From the NCBI RefSeq assembly GCF_001613265.1, contig NZ_BDCA01000001.1, forward strand, positions 186,001 through 250,000: DNA of 64,000 nt, read 5' to 3'. Made by a program: the position numbers and the translations under genes. Within the stretch, counting starts at the first letter, position 1. Each line of letters opens with the position of its first letter. The stretch is from Nocardia vermiculata NBRC 100427 (GTDB taxonomy: Bacteria > Actinomycetota > Actinomycetes > Mycobacteriales > Mycobacteriaceae). Shown piece by piece: positions 17,235-25,251 of the stretch. A model generated the notes under the pieces. It had not been told where the DNA came from. It ran no database searches and worked only from the letters and a program-made list of their open reading frames with translations.

Positions 17235-18335
17235 ATGTCCAACACCCTGGATCGAATCAATTCCATCGCCGCCAAACTGCGGTCGACCCAGAGCGCAATA
17301 CTGACCGAGGAGGCTACAAAGAACGCGCTGGTAATGCCGTTCATCGCGCAAGTGCTCGGTTACGACGTCTTCGATCCCGCCGAGGTCGTTCCCGAATTCG
17401 TCTCCGATGTAGGAACAAAGAAGGGCGAGAAGATCGATTACGCCATCCTGCGGGACGGCGCCATCCAGATCCTGATCGAGTGTAAGAAGATCGCGGAGCC
17501 ACTGAACATCAACCACGCTTCGCAACTGTTCCGGTACTTTTCGGTCACTTCCGCTCGGATCGCAATCCTCACCAACGGCCGCGAGTATCAGGTCTATACG
17601 GACGGCGACCGACCGAACGTCATGGATTCGAAGCCGTTTCTAGTGTTCGACATTCTTGATATGGACAAGATCCTGGTTCCCGAGGTCGCAAAACTGTCGA
17701 AAGAGTCGTTCGATCTGGACTCGATCGTCAGCGCCGCCGAGGAGCTCAAATACATAGGGCAGATCAAACGGCTCCTGAGCCACGAGGTGAAGACCCCTTC
17801 CGACGACTGGATTCGGTTTTTCATCACCCGGGTCTACGACGGTAAGGCGACTCAGCGCATCGTCGATCAGTTCCGCCCATTGGTCACCAAGGCAGCCGCA
17901 CAGTTCGTCGCCGACCAGGTGAACGACCGGCTGAACAACGCGCTGGGTGACAACGCCGGCACGGTCACCGCTGCTCCTTCCGAAACAGCCCCGGCCGAGG
18001 TCCGGCCGGCTGCCGAACCGACAGCGCCGGTAGCCGACGACGGAGTCGTCACCACGGAGGAAGAGCTGGACGGATTCAATATCATCCGCGCGATACTCGC
18101 AAAGGAAATCGATCCGGTTCGCGTCTGCTACCGCGATGGCAAGGCCTACTTCGCCGTGCTGCTCGACGACAACAACCGCAAGCCCATCGTGCGGCTGCAC
18201 CTCAACGGCAAGAGCGTCAAGTTCATCACCACCTTCGAGAACGGTAAGGACGGGGAGCGTCACGATATTGCCGGTGTGGTGGATCTTTACCAGCATGCGG
18301 ACCGGCTCCTGGCGACGGTGAAGAATTATGGCTGA
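17235..18335 (+). CDS. Stand-alone HsdR_N-type PD-(D/E)xK nuclease-like protein
   Basis: A 366-residue protein. Its N-terminal half matches the type I restriction enzyme R-subunit nuclease domain: TEEATKNALVMPFIAQVLGY, then D68 in EKIDYAI and IECKK (E82, K84), the D...ExK metal site, then QLFRYFSVTSARIAILTNG. There is no helicase/translocase part, and no HsdM or HsdS gene is near. The C-terminal third (about residues 275-366) has LDGFNIIRAILAKEIDPVRVCYRDG, a small conserved domain that often follows such solitary nuclease domains and may bind nucleic acid. ATG 17235 is preceded by GAAAAGAA. Codon use is less GC-biased than in neighbours, compatible with horizontal arrival. A defence role is plausible, not shown. 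Confidence 0.75.
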   Translation: MSNTLDRINSIAAKLRSTQSAILTEEATKNALVMPFIAQVLGYDVFDPAEVVPEFVSDVGTKKGEKIDYAILRDGAIQILIECKKIAEPLNINHASQLFRYFSVTSARIAILTNGREYQVYTDGDRPNVMDSKPFLVFDILDMDKILVPEVAKLSKESFDLDSIVSAAEELKYIGQIKRLLSHEVKTPSDDWIRFFITRVYDGKATQRIVDQFRPLVTKAAAQFVADQVNDRLNNALGDNAGTVTAAPSETAPAEVRPAAEPTAPVADDGVVTTEEELDGFNIIRAILAKEIDPVRVCYRDGKAYFAVLLDDNNRKPIVRLHLNGKSVKFITTFENGKDGERHDIAGVVDLYQHADRLLATVKNYG

Positions 18336-18397
18336 GCGAGGGGCCGAGCTGGGGCGAGGCGGTATACGGCCCGGGTACCCGCATCTACCGTGAACGT

Positions 18398-19174
18398 ATG
18401 GCTACCGAATATCAGCATCTGCTTGTGGACCGCACCGATGACACCGTGCGTATCACCATGAATCGTCCCGACCGGCGCAACGCGTTGTCGGCCGGGCATC
18501 TGGAGGAGTTGCTGGCGGCGTTTCGGGCGGCTGGGGCGAGCGATGCCACCGGGATCGTGCTCGCCGGGAACGGTTCGGTCTTCTCGGCGGGGCATGATTT
18601 CGCGGATGTGGCGGCGCGGGATCTGGTGGGGGTGCGGGAGTTGCTGGTGTTGTGTACCGAGGTGATGCGGACCATCGAGGCGGTGCCTCAGGTGGTGGTG
18701 GCGCGGGTGCACGGGCTGGCGACTGCGGCGGGGTGCCAGTTGGTGGCGTCGTGCGATCTCGCGGTGGCCGCGGAGTCGGCGGGGTTCGCGTTGCCGGGCG
18801 GTAAGGGTGGCTGGTTCTGTCACACTCCGGCGGTGCCGGTGGCGCGGGCCGTGGGACGTAAGCGGTTGATGGAGTTGGCGCTCACCGGTGACCCGGTCGA
18901 CGCGGCGACCGCCGTCGACTGGGGGTTGATCAACCGCGCCGTCCCCGATGCGGACCTCGACACGGCGGTCGAGGACCTGCTGGCCCGCGCCACCCGGGGC
19001 AGCCGGGCCAGTAAGGCACTCGGCAAACGCACCCTCTACGCCCAGCTCGACCGGCCCGAGGCCGATGCCTACACGCTGGCGGTGGAGGTGATGGCGGCCG
19101 CCTCCCAGCTCGCCGGGGCCCGGGAAGGCATGGATGCGTTCCTGCACAAGCGCAGCCCGGTCTGGCCGGACTGA
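18398..19174 (+). CDS. Enoyl-CoA hydratase/isomerase-family protein
   Basis: A 258-residue crotonase-fold protein. RPDRRNALSAGHLEELLAAF marks the CoA-binding N-terminus, FSAGHDFADVA and VHGLATAAGCQLVASCDLAV form the two oxyanion-hole loops. The first catalytic glutamate position (usually in an A-G-G-x-E-L loop) reads TAAGCQLV, so the glutamate seen in hydratases is not kept; this resembles ECHDC3-like proteins that may be isomerases, thioesterases or inactive for hydration. It is followed closely by the convergent P450 gene. The substrate is unknown. Confidence 0.85.
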   Translation: MATEYQHLLVDRTDDTVRITMNRPDRRNALSAGHLEELLAAFRAAGASDATGIVLAGNGSVFSAGHDFADVAARDLVGVRELLVLCTEVMRTIEAVPQVVVARVHGLATAAGCQLVASCDLAVAAESAGFALPGGKGGWFCHTPAVPVARAVGRKRLMELALTGDPVDAATAVDWGLINRAVPDADLDTAVEDLLARATRGSRASKALGKRTLYAQLDRPEADAYTLAVEVMAAASQLAGAREGMDAFLHKRSPVWPD

Positions 19175-19183
19175 GCCACGCCG

Positions 19184-20461
19184 TCAGAGGACTTTCGCGG
19201 GCTCGTTGTCGAAGTTCAGCGGTTCGGTCCGCGGAAAGGTGACCGGCAGTCCGGTCAGTGCGCGGTGGAACGGGCCGGGGCGCCAACCGGTGGCCCCCTC
19301 GGTGGACACGAGCCGGATTTCGGGCAGTGCGTCCAGGAGTTGATCGATGGCTTCCTGGGCGATCAGATAGGCCAGCGATTGCGCCGGGCAGGCGTGCGGG
19401 CCGATACCGAAGGCCAGGTGGGACCGGTTCCCGGTCATATCGTCGGCACGGATCTTGGGATCGTTGTTGCACGCGGCCATGCTGATCACCACGGGCTGAT
19501 TCGCGGGGAGCCAGACATCGTCGATCAGGATCGGCTGGCGCGGATAGGTGATCAGCAGGTTGGCCAGCGGCGGGTCGTTGAAGAGCACCTCGTCCACCGC
19601 GTCACGCGAGGACAGATTGCCGCCGAGCACACTGCCGCCGAACCGGTCGTCGGTGAACACCAGCAACAACGCGTTGGCGATCAGGTTCAGCTGGAATTCG
19701 ATTCCGGTGCCGTAGACCTGCGAGATGTGGTGCGAGACCTCGGTGTCGTTGAGGCCGGAGGGATGCCGCTGCAGGATCGAGGTGATGTCGTTGCCGGGTT
19801 TGCTCCGTTTGAGCGTCACCAGATTCATCAACGCCTCACCGAGCATCCGGTTGCCGGCCTCGGCATCGACACCTTCCAACAGGGCGGCGGTACCGGCGGC
19901 GACCTGGCTGCCGATTTCCGGCGGGCAGCCGAGCATGAAATTGACGACGTCGAAGACCAGTGGATAGACGTACTGGCTGATCAGTTCCGCCTGGCCGTCC
20001 TGGCAGAAACTGTTGATCAACGGCAGCGTGGCCTTTTCGACGGCCCCGCGCAGGGCATAGAGATCCACCCCGTCGATGGCCGCCATAATCGCTTGCCGAT
20101 ATCTGTGAAAATCGGTTCCGGAGCTTCTACTGGCCATCGGACGCCATTCCAGCAGCGGCAGGATCGGACAGTCGGCCGGCACCGTCTGCTGCCAGGCGCG
20201 CGGGTCCGCCGGGAAATGTTCGGGATCGTTGAGAATGCGCACCGCGGTGCGATATCCGATTACCAAGGTGGCGGGCACATTCGGTGCCAGTTCGACCGGG
20301 GCGAGGGCGCCGAACCTGTTCCGCATATCGCGGTAGACCCGGTGCGGATCGTCGGAGAAGTCCGAGGTGAACATGGCCACCCGTGGGCCGTCGGACCTGG
20401 TCGGTGAACCGTGGGTCACCGGGCACGTCCGCGAACGGGTCGGGAACTGCGAGGTATTCAT
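19184..20461 (-). CDS. Cytochrome P450 without the ExxR arginine (CYP157-like)
   Basis: A 425-residue P450. The heme-thiolate motif FGIGPHACPA gives the axial cysteine at residue 358. The K-helix, normally ExxR, reads E-V-L-F (E291 to F294) in AVDEVLFNDPPLANLLITYP, so the nearly universal arginine is phenylalanine. The I-helix lacks the usual AGxxT oxygen-activation motif; the corresponding stretch is YGTGIEFQLNLIANALLLVF. Loss of ExxR is known from the actinobacterial CYP157 family, often found with conservon genes, and the PPLANLL(I)xYPRQP segment after the K-helix has that flavour. No ferredoxin or conservon gene is adjacent. Catalytic role uncertain. Confidence 0.9.
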   Translation of the reverse strand: MNTSQFPTRSRTCPVTHGSPTRSDGPRVAMFTSDFSDDPHRVYRDMRNRFGALAPVELAPNVPATLVIGYRTAVRILNDPEHFPADPRAWQQTVPADCPILPLLEWRPMASRSSGTDFHRYRQAIMAAIDGVDLYALRGAVEKATLPLINSFCQDGQAELISQYVYPLVFDVVNFMLGCPPEIGSQVAAGTAALLEGVDAEAGNRMLGEALMNLVTLKRSKPGNDITSILQRHPSGLNDTEVSHHISQVYGTGIEFQLNLIANALLLVFTDDRFGGSVLGGNLSSRDAVDEVLFNDPPLANLLITYPRQPILIDDVWLPANQPVVISMAACNNDPKIRADDMTGNRSHLAFGIGPHACPAQSLAYLIAQEAIDQLLDALPEIRLVSTEGATGWRPGPFHRALTGLPVTFPRTEPLNFDNEPAKVL

Positions 20462-20542
20462 CAGTTACTCCAGGTGTGGAATAGCACGAATGCAGCGCCG
20501 ATCACCCCGGACGGCCTTGGCCGAGGTCGATCGGATCTCGAT

Positions 20543-20561
20543 AACGTTGCCGGACAACGTT
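20543..20561. promoter_or_regulatory. Palindrome upstream of the P450 gene
   Basis: AACGTTG-CCGGA-CAACGTT is a perfect 7+7 inverted repeat with a 5-base centre, 82 bases upstream of the P450 start. The form suits a TetR-type dimer; no regulator gene is adjacent. Confidence 0.5.
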
Positions 20562-20707
20562 TTCAACAGCAGCGCCCCCTCCGACGCGGCACCGGGAGGA
20601 CAGTACCGCACCGACATCGAACTCGTTGCCCGCCAACGACATAGCGGACAATTGCGAGGACGCCCCACTCTACGTTTCGACAGATGAGTTGGGCTGCTTC
20701 CTATTTG

Positions 20708-20727
20708 GCGGACATTGCGTTGTCCGC
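20708..20727. promoter_or_regulatory. Second palindrome in the same gap
   Basis: GCGGACA-TTGCGT-TGTCCGC is a perfect 7+7 inverted repeat with a 6-base centre; an extra half site TTGTCCG follows at 20731-20737. It differs in sequence from the first palindrome, so a second regulator is possible. Confidence 0.45.
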
Positions 20728-20904
20728 ATATTGTCCGGACGACGGACCACCGTGAGCGGGCCGGCACCACGCCCCGGCCGCACGGACTGCGCGGACCTCC
20801 CCGTCGGCACCGCCGCAACCCTGGGGTTAGCCGACCATAGCCACCAGTTGACCGCTGTGGCAGTCTTGAACGTATCCATCCACCCCGGATGCGAAGGACC
20901 GATC

Positions 20905-21084
20905 ATGTTCACAAATATCATCGAGCCACTTCAGGGCCTCGCCGAGCAGAATCGCGACCTCATCGGTTACGTGGTCATCAACCTGGGCAATGCCATGCTC
21001 GGTGTGGCGCGGTGGGGACTCGAGGCTGCCACCCCGTTGCTCCAGCAGTTCTTCTCCGAGTACCCGCCCGGCGGGAACTACTGA
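20905..21084 (+). CDS. Small hypothetical protein of 59 residues
   Basis: It begins MFTNIIEPLQGLAEQNRD, has a mildly hydrophobic middle (LIGYVVINLGNAMLGVARWG) and ends in a PPGGNY tail. GAAGGA stands 6 bases before the ATG, a good ribosome site. There is no signal peptide or cysteine. Its last 7 bases overlap the end of the convergent oxidoreductase gene. The predicted amphipathic-helix character, small size and lack of a signal resemble small mycomembrane-type peptides, but no homologue is recognised. Confidence 0.55.
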   Translation: MFTNIIEPLQGLAEQNRDLIGYVVINLGNAMLGVARWGLEAATPLLQQFFSEYPPGGNY

Positions 21085-22451
21085 CCGCCCGACCCCTGTT
21101 CGGCGAGCGTTTGCAGCACCTTCGGCACATCCTCCGCCGAAAGGTAGTGGTCGGTGTGTTCGAATTCCTCGATGGTGCGCGGGCCGAAGTCACCGTCGCC
21201 GATACGTAGGAAGTCGTCGCCGCCCAGTCCGTGTGCGGTCCAGTCGAAGGCGACCCGGGCCCGCGCGACGAGGGTGCGCAACGCCATCAGGTGGTAGCCG
21301 CGAGTCACGAATTGCGCAGGCGCGCCGTGCAGTCCGACCTTCAGTGGACGTGCCACCGCATCCTTGCCGCCGAGATCGACGACCAGGCCGAGATCGGGAT
21401 GCCGATACGGTCCGGGCCTGGCCCCGCGCAGCGTCGCGACCAGATTCTTTCCCAGATGTCGCCCCTGGCGCATGGCGTGCTGGGCGGTGGGTGCGCAGAC
21501 CGCACCGGGCTCCTCGGTCAGGTCCGGTACCGCCGCCGCGTCGCCACAGGCCCACACCCCGGGCAGCCCGGGAACCGTGAGATCGGCCGCGGTGACGATG
21601 CGCCCCTTCTCGGTCGCCGCCCCCAGGTGGCTCGCCAGCGGGCTCGGCACCGCGCCGGTGGTCCACAGTACGGTCCGGGACGGGATGAAGCGGCCGTTGG
21701 TGAGCTGGACGCCGTGCGCGGTGATCTCTTTCGCCGACGCGCCCTGGATCAGCTCGATCCCGCGTTCGGCCAGGATCCGTTTGGTTTCCTCACCGAGCTG
21801 ATGTCCGAGTTCGGGCATCATCCGGTCACTGCGGGTGACCAGATGCCAGCGCACCATTTCCGACTCCGCCCGGGGGAAGTAGCGCCGGGCGGCCGCCCTG
21901 GTGAGCTTGTTCAGGACCGCAGTGGTCTCCACCCCGGCGTACCCCGCGCCGATGGTGACGAAATTGAGCCGTTCCCGGTCCTCGTCCTCGTCGCCGCGCA
22001 CCGCTGCCACATCCAACTGCCGCAACACGTGATCTCGCAGGTACATGGCCTCCGGAAGAGTCTTCATCCCGAATCCGTGCTCTTCCAGCCCGGGCACGTC
22101 GAGAACTCTGGTGATACTGCCCGGGACCAGGATCAGATGATCGAACTCGAGCGCGGTCTCGACCCCCGCCGGTCGGCGCACCACGAGCTGCCGAGTCTCC
22201 GGGTGTACCCCGACCCCGCGGCCCGGCACCACCTCGGTGCGGCGCAACACCCGGCGCAACGACACCGAGATCGAACGCGGATTGAGCACACCCGAGGCGA
22301 CCTGCGGCAACAGCGGTAGATACAGCAGCCCCGCATCCGGGGTGACGAGCTGAACGAACGCTTCCTCCGGACGCAGATGCCGCTCCAGGTAGCGGGCACA
22401 CTCGACGCCGGAGAAACCACCGCCGACGATCACGATCTTCGCGCGACTCAC
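21078..22451 (-). CDS. FAD-dependent NADH dehydrogenase-like oxidoreductase (NDH-2 type)
   Basis: A 457-residue flavoprotein. The FAD-binding GxGxxG is IVIVGGGFSGVECARYL at the start, the NAD(P)-binding motif is FVTIGAGYAGVETTAVL in the middle, and VPGLPGVWACGDAAAVPDL is the second FAD motif. The C-terminal part (FDWTAHGLGGDDFLRIGD) ends in an amphipathic stretch that could attach to the membrane as in type II NADH dehydrogenases, which feed electrons to menaquinone. The GTG at 22451 directly opens the FAD motif. It is likely an accessory paralogue; the electron acceptor is inferred, not seen. Confidence 0.85.
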   Translation of the reverse strand: MSRAKIVIVGGGFSGVECARYLERHLRPEEAFVQLVTPDAGLLYLPLLPQVASGVLNPRSISVSLRRVLRRTEVVPGRGVGVHPETRQLVVRRPAGVETALEFDHLILVPGSITRVLDVPGLEEHGFGMKTLPEAMYLRDHVLRQLDVAAVRGDEDEDRERLNFVTIGAGYAGVETTAVLNKLTRAAARRYFPRAESEMVRWHLVTRSDRMMPELGHQLGEETKRILAERGIELIQGASAKEITAHGVQLTNGRFIPSRTVLWTTGAVPSPLASHLGAATEKGRIVTAADLTVPGLPGVWACGDAAAVPDLTEEPGAVCAPTAQHAMRQGRHLGKNLVATLRGARPGPYRHPDLGLVVDLGGKDAVARPLKVGLHGAPAQFVTRGYHLMALRTLVARARVAFDWTAHGLGGDDFLRIGDGDFGPRTIEEFEHTDHYLSAEDVPKVLQTLAEQGSGGQ

Positions 22452-22533
22452 GCACCACACCCTAGCGGCCGCATGCGTGCGACGGCGTGACACTGCCACC
22501 TGCCCCGCCGCTTCCGCCGCCGCCGGTGCGCCG

Positions 22534-23751
22534 TTACGAGGCCGCCTTCGGGGTACGCGCCGCGTCGATCACACGATGTGGCGCAGGGAGTTTCAGCGCC
22601 GAGTGCGCCGGCTGCTCGGTCGCGGCGGGTGCGGTGGTGAGCCGGCGCAGCCGGTTGTTGCGTTGTTCGAGGGCCTGCTCGGTGGCGGGAAACAGTGCGG
22701 CACTCCCCTCGCCGACCAGTGCCTGGTTCGCGGTCACGAACTCCCGCATGGCCTGTTCGTAGGCAGCGAATGCGGCGGTGTGCTCCCGGTGTGCCGCGAG
22801 CGAATCCGCGAGCAGGTACGCGCCGGCCAGCGCCAGGCTGGTGCCCTGCCCGGTCAGGAACGACGGTGCGGAGGCCGCGTCGCCCACCAGGACGACCCGG
22901 CCGCTCGCCCACCGTGGCATGCGGATCTGACTCACCACATCGAAGAACAGGTCGTCGGCCGCACGCATGGCGGTGAGCATGTCGGGCACCCGCCATCCGG
23001 CGTCGGCGAAGACCGCCGCGACCAGATCCCGTTGCGCACCGAGGTCGTGGACGATGTCGAACGGTGGCTCCGCCCGGGTGCAGGTCAGCAACGCGTGCAG
23101 CCGATCTCCGACCGCGTAGAGGGCTGCGCCCCGGCCCGGCGACGACCACAGCGCTACTTCGTCGCGCAGTCCGAACGTATTCGGCATGGTGAACCCGGCG
23201 AAGCAATAGCCGAGGTAGTGGTGGAACCGGGCTTCCGGACCGAACACCGACCGGCGGGTACGCGAGTGCAGGCCGTCGGCGCCGATCACGATATCGAAAG
23301 TGCGCCGGGTGCCGCCCTCGAATGTGACGTCCACCCCGTGCTCGTGCTCGTGCAGCACGGCGATCGAGTCGCCGAACCGGAATTCGGTGTGGTCTCGGAT
23401 CGTCGAGTAGACCACACCGTTCAAGTCGCCTCGGGCGAGTTCGAGGTCCTGTTGCGCCCCACCGGCGACGGTGTGCGGGGCGAGCGCGGCCACCGTGGCG
23501 CCCTCGGGGTCGAGGAAGGTGATTCGCCGGGTGTCGATGTGCCGCTCGCGCAGCTGCGGCAGAATTCCCATCCGCCGCACTACTTCCACCGCGGTACCAC
23601 GCACGTCGATCGGATATCCGCCGGCGCGTGGGGCGCTCGCCTTCTCCACGACGGTGACCTCGAAACCGTTGCGGTGCAACCAGTATGCGGAGGTCATCCC
23701 CGCGATACCGGCCCCACAGATCAGGATGGTGCGGTTCGTGGTGTCGTTCAT
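22534..23751 (-). CDS. Class A FAD-dependent monooxygenase
   Basis: A 405-residue aromatic-hydroxylase-type flavoprotein. It shows ILICGAGIAGMTSAYWL (dinucleotide fold) followed by the acidic end of the second strand (TVVEKA), the DG motif VIGADGLHSRTRR near residue 160 and the GD motif VVLVGDAASAPSFLTGQG near residue 290. Such single-component enzymes hydroxylate aromatic compounds or inactivate drugs (TetX, rifampicin monooxygenase). The start overlaps the stop of the MFS exporter (ATGA), so both are coupled, and a TetR gene diverges: the layout is that of a resistance or detoxification cassette. The substrate cannot be read. Confidence 0.9.
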   Translation of the reverse strand: MNDTTNRTILICGAGIAGMTSAYWLHRNGFEVTVVEKASAPRAGGYPIDVRGTAVEVVRRMGILPQLRERHIDTRRITFLDPEGATVAALAPHTVAGGAQQDLELARGDLNGVVYSTIRDHTEFRFGDSIAVLHEHEHGVDVTFEGGTRRTFDIVIGADGLHSRTRRSVFGPEARFHHYLGYCFAGFTMPNTFGLRDEVALWSSPGRGAALYAVGDRLHALLTCTRAEPPFDIVHDLGAQRDLVAAVFADAGWRVPDMLTAMRAADDLFFDVVSQIRMPRWASGRVVLVGDAASAPSFLTGQGTSLALAGAYLLADSLAAHREHTAAFAAYEQAMREFVTANQALVGEGSAALFPATEQALEQRNNRLRRLTTAPAATEQPAHSALKLPAPHRVIDAARTPKAAS

Positions 23752-25142
23752 GCGGGTACCTCCGTGTTCATGTGACGGATGAGAAACAGCGACAGCCCGG
23801 CAACGACGCCCGCCGCGGCGAAACCGGCGATGAACGCGGATTCGGCCGGATGGTCCGCACCGGCGTGGGTCCCGGCCGCCAGGACGGCGCCACAGATCTG
23901 GACCCCGATGGCGGTGCCGGCCACGCGAGTCACCATGAGCAGGCTGGTGGCGATTCCGGTGTCCCCCTGAGCGACCGCGGTGGCGGTCCCGGCCAGCAAC
24001 GCCGTGACGCCGATCTCCGCGGCCAGCGCGATCAGCGCTCGCGCGGCGATGACATGCCAGAGCGCGTCGTGCAGGAGTCCCAGCGTGAGCAGCGCGCAGG
24101 CCGTGATCGCCGTGGCGGTGAACACGACGGCCCTGGGGCCGAAACGTCTCGTCGCAATTCCCGCGAGGGGCGCACCGACCGTTCCGGCGATCGCGGCCGG
24201 GAGCAGAAACATTCCGATATCGGTGGTGTCGGCCCCGAATCCGTAGGAGCCGGCGGAAATCCCGAGCAGTTGCGGGACCAGGAAGGCCGCCGCGGCGGCC
24301 CCGACGGAGACCAGGAAGGTCACCACACACGGGCGCCACACCCGCCGCATCGCGGGCGCGCGCAGATCGACCATCGGCGCCGCCGCGCGGCGCTCCACCG
24401 CGACCCATGCGGCACCGAGGACTCCCACCACCAGTGCGACAGCGGCGAGTGTCAGCAGCGTCAACTCCGCACCGCTCGCAATCTTCAGCCCCAGCACCAG
24501 CACGATCAGCGTGGCGCCGAACAGTGCCATACCTGCCCAATCGATGCCGGGGCCGGACGGACTCGGCGGGTCGTGCGGCATCAGCCGGTACACCAGCAGC
24601 GTCGCCACCGCCGTCACGAGGGCCGGCAACGCGAACATCCAGTGCCAGGACAGCGCCTGCGCGACCGGCCCGGCCAGCAGCGTTCCCGCCATGCCTCCCC
24701 CGACGAACAGACCGGTGACCGTCCCGATCGCGACGTGGGACGCGCCCTGCGGAAGGTAGGTGCGCACCAGGATGAACGACAGCGGTAGTGCTCCGATCAT
24801 CGCGCCCTGGAGGACCTGCCCGAGCAGCAGGACCGGCAGGTTCGGCGCCAGGGCGGACACCACTCCGCCTACGGCGACCACGGCCATCAGCCGCACCAGC
24901 ACTCGCTGACCGCCGTAGCGGTCGCCGAGTTTGCCCGCCACGGGCGTGACCACGGCTCCGGTGATCAGGGTCATGATGCTGATCAATGCCCCTGCGGCAG
25001 GCCCGATTCCGAGCTCGCGCTGGAGCAGCGGTAGCGCGGGATCCACGACCGACTGCAAGGCGCCGGCCGACAGCGCCAGCATTCCGAGCGCGGCGACCGC
25101 CGACCACCGGATGTGCACCGGCGACGGCAACGTTTCCGTCAT
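23748..25142 (-). CDS. MFS drug/metabolite exporter
   Basis: A 464-residue membrane protein with about 14 hydrophobic segments, typical of DHA2-type drug:H+ antiporters. The motif A-like loop GKLGDRYGGQRVLVRL lies after helix 2, and VTPVAGKLGDRY marks its start; motif C-like GGGMAGTLLAGPVAQ lies in helix 5. It is the first gene of a two-gene unit with the FAD monooxygenase and is preceded by a strong palindrome and a divergent TetR gene, the usual arrangement of a self-induced efflux system. Confidence 0.9.
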   Translation of the reverse strand: MTETLPSPVHIRWSAVAALGMLALSAGALQSVVDPALPLLQRELGIGPAAGALISIMTLITGAVVTPVAGKLGDRYGGQRVLVRLMAVVAVGGVVSALAPNLPVLLLGQVLQGAMIGALPLSFILVRTYLPQGASHVAIGTVTGLFVGGGMAGTLLAGPVAQALSWHWMFALPALVTAVATLLVYRLMPHDPPSPSGPGIDWAGMALFGATLIVLVLGLKIASGAELTLLTLAAVALVVGVLGAAWVAVERRAAAPMVDLRAPAMRRVWRPCVVTFLVSVGAAAAAFLVPQLLGISAGSYGFGADTTDIGMFLLPAAIAGTVGAPLAGIATRRFGPRAVVFTATAITACALLTLGLLHDALWHVIAARALIALAAEIGVTALLAGTATAVAQGDTGIATSLLMVTRVAGTAIGVQICGAVLAAGTHAGADHPAESAFIAGFAAAGVVAGLSLFLIRHMNTEVPA

Positions 25143-25200
25143 GAATTGACCTTCCGGTCGGTACAGGGAACAACCTCGACGGCATCCGATGGACGCCTGC

Positions 25201-25229
25201 GAACTACACTACACCGTGCAGTGTAGTTC
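25201..25229. promoter_or_regulatory. TetR operator, 10+10 palindrome
   Basis: GAACTACACT (25201-25210) and AGTGTAGTTC (25220-25229) are perfect inverted arms around a 9-base centre. It sits in the divergent gap, 23 bases before the TetR start and 59 bases before the MFS start, and is rich in A/T relative to its surroundings. Control of both units by the neighbouring TetR protein is the simplest reading (inference). Confidence 0.75.
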
Positions 25230-25251
25230 TGGTGTGGCCTAGGATCGCACC

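Larger units (their letters stand above)
20462..20904. other. 443-base non-coding gap with two palindromes
   Basis: No convincing gene is seen between the P450 start and the 59-residue protein; open frames here lack ribosome sites and known motifs. The stretch contains two perfect inverted repeats (listed separately) and is likely a double promoter region for the two divergent units. Confidence 0.6.

Noticed and set aside
22534..25185. A single 883-codon open frame on the minus strand
   Set aside because: Its first half is arginine-rich antisense-like sequence overlapping the MFS gene in another frame; only the part from 23751 down is a recognisable protein.
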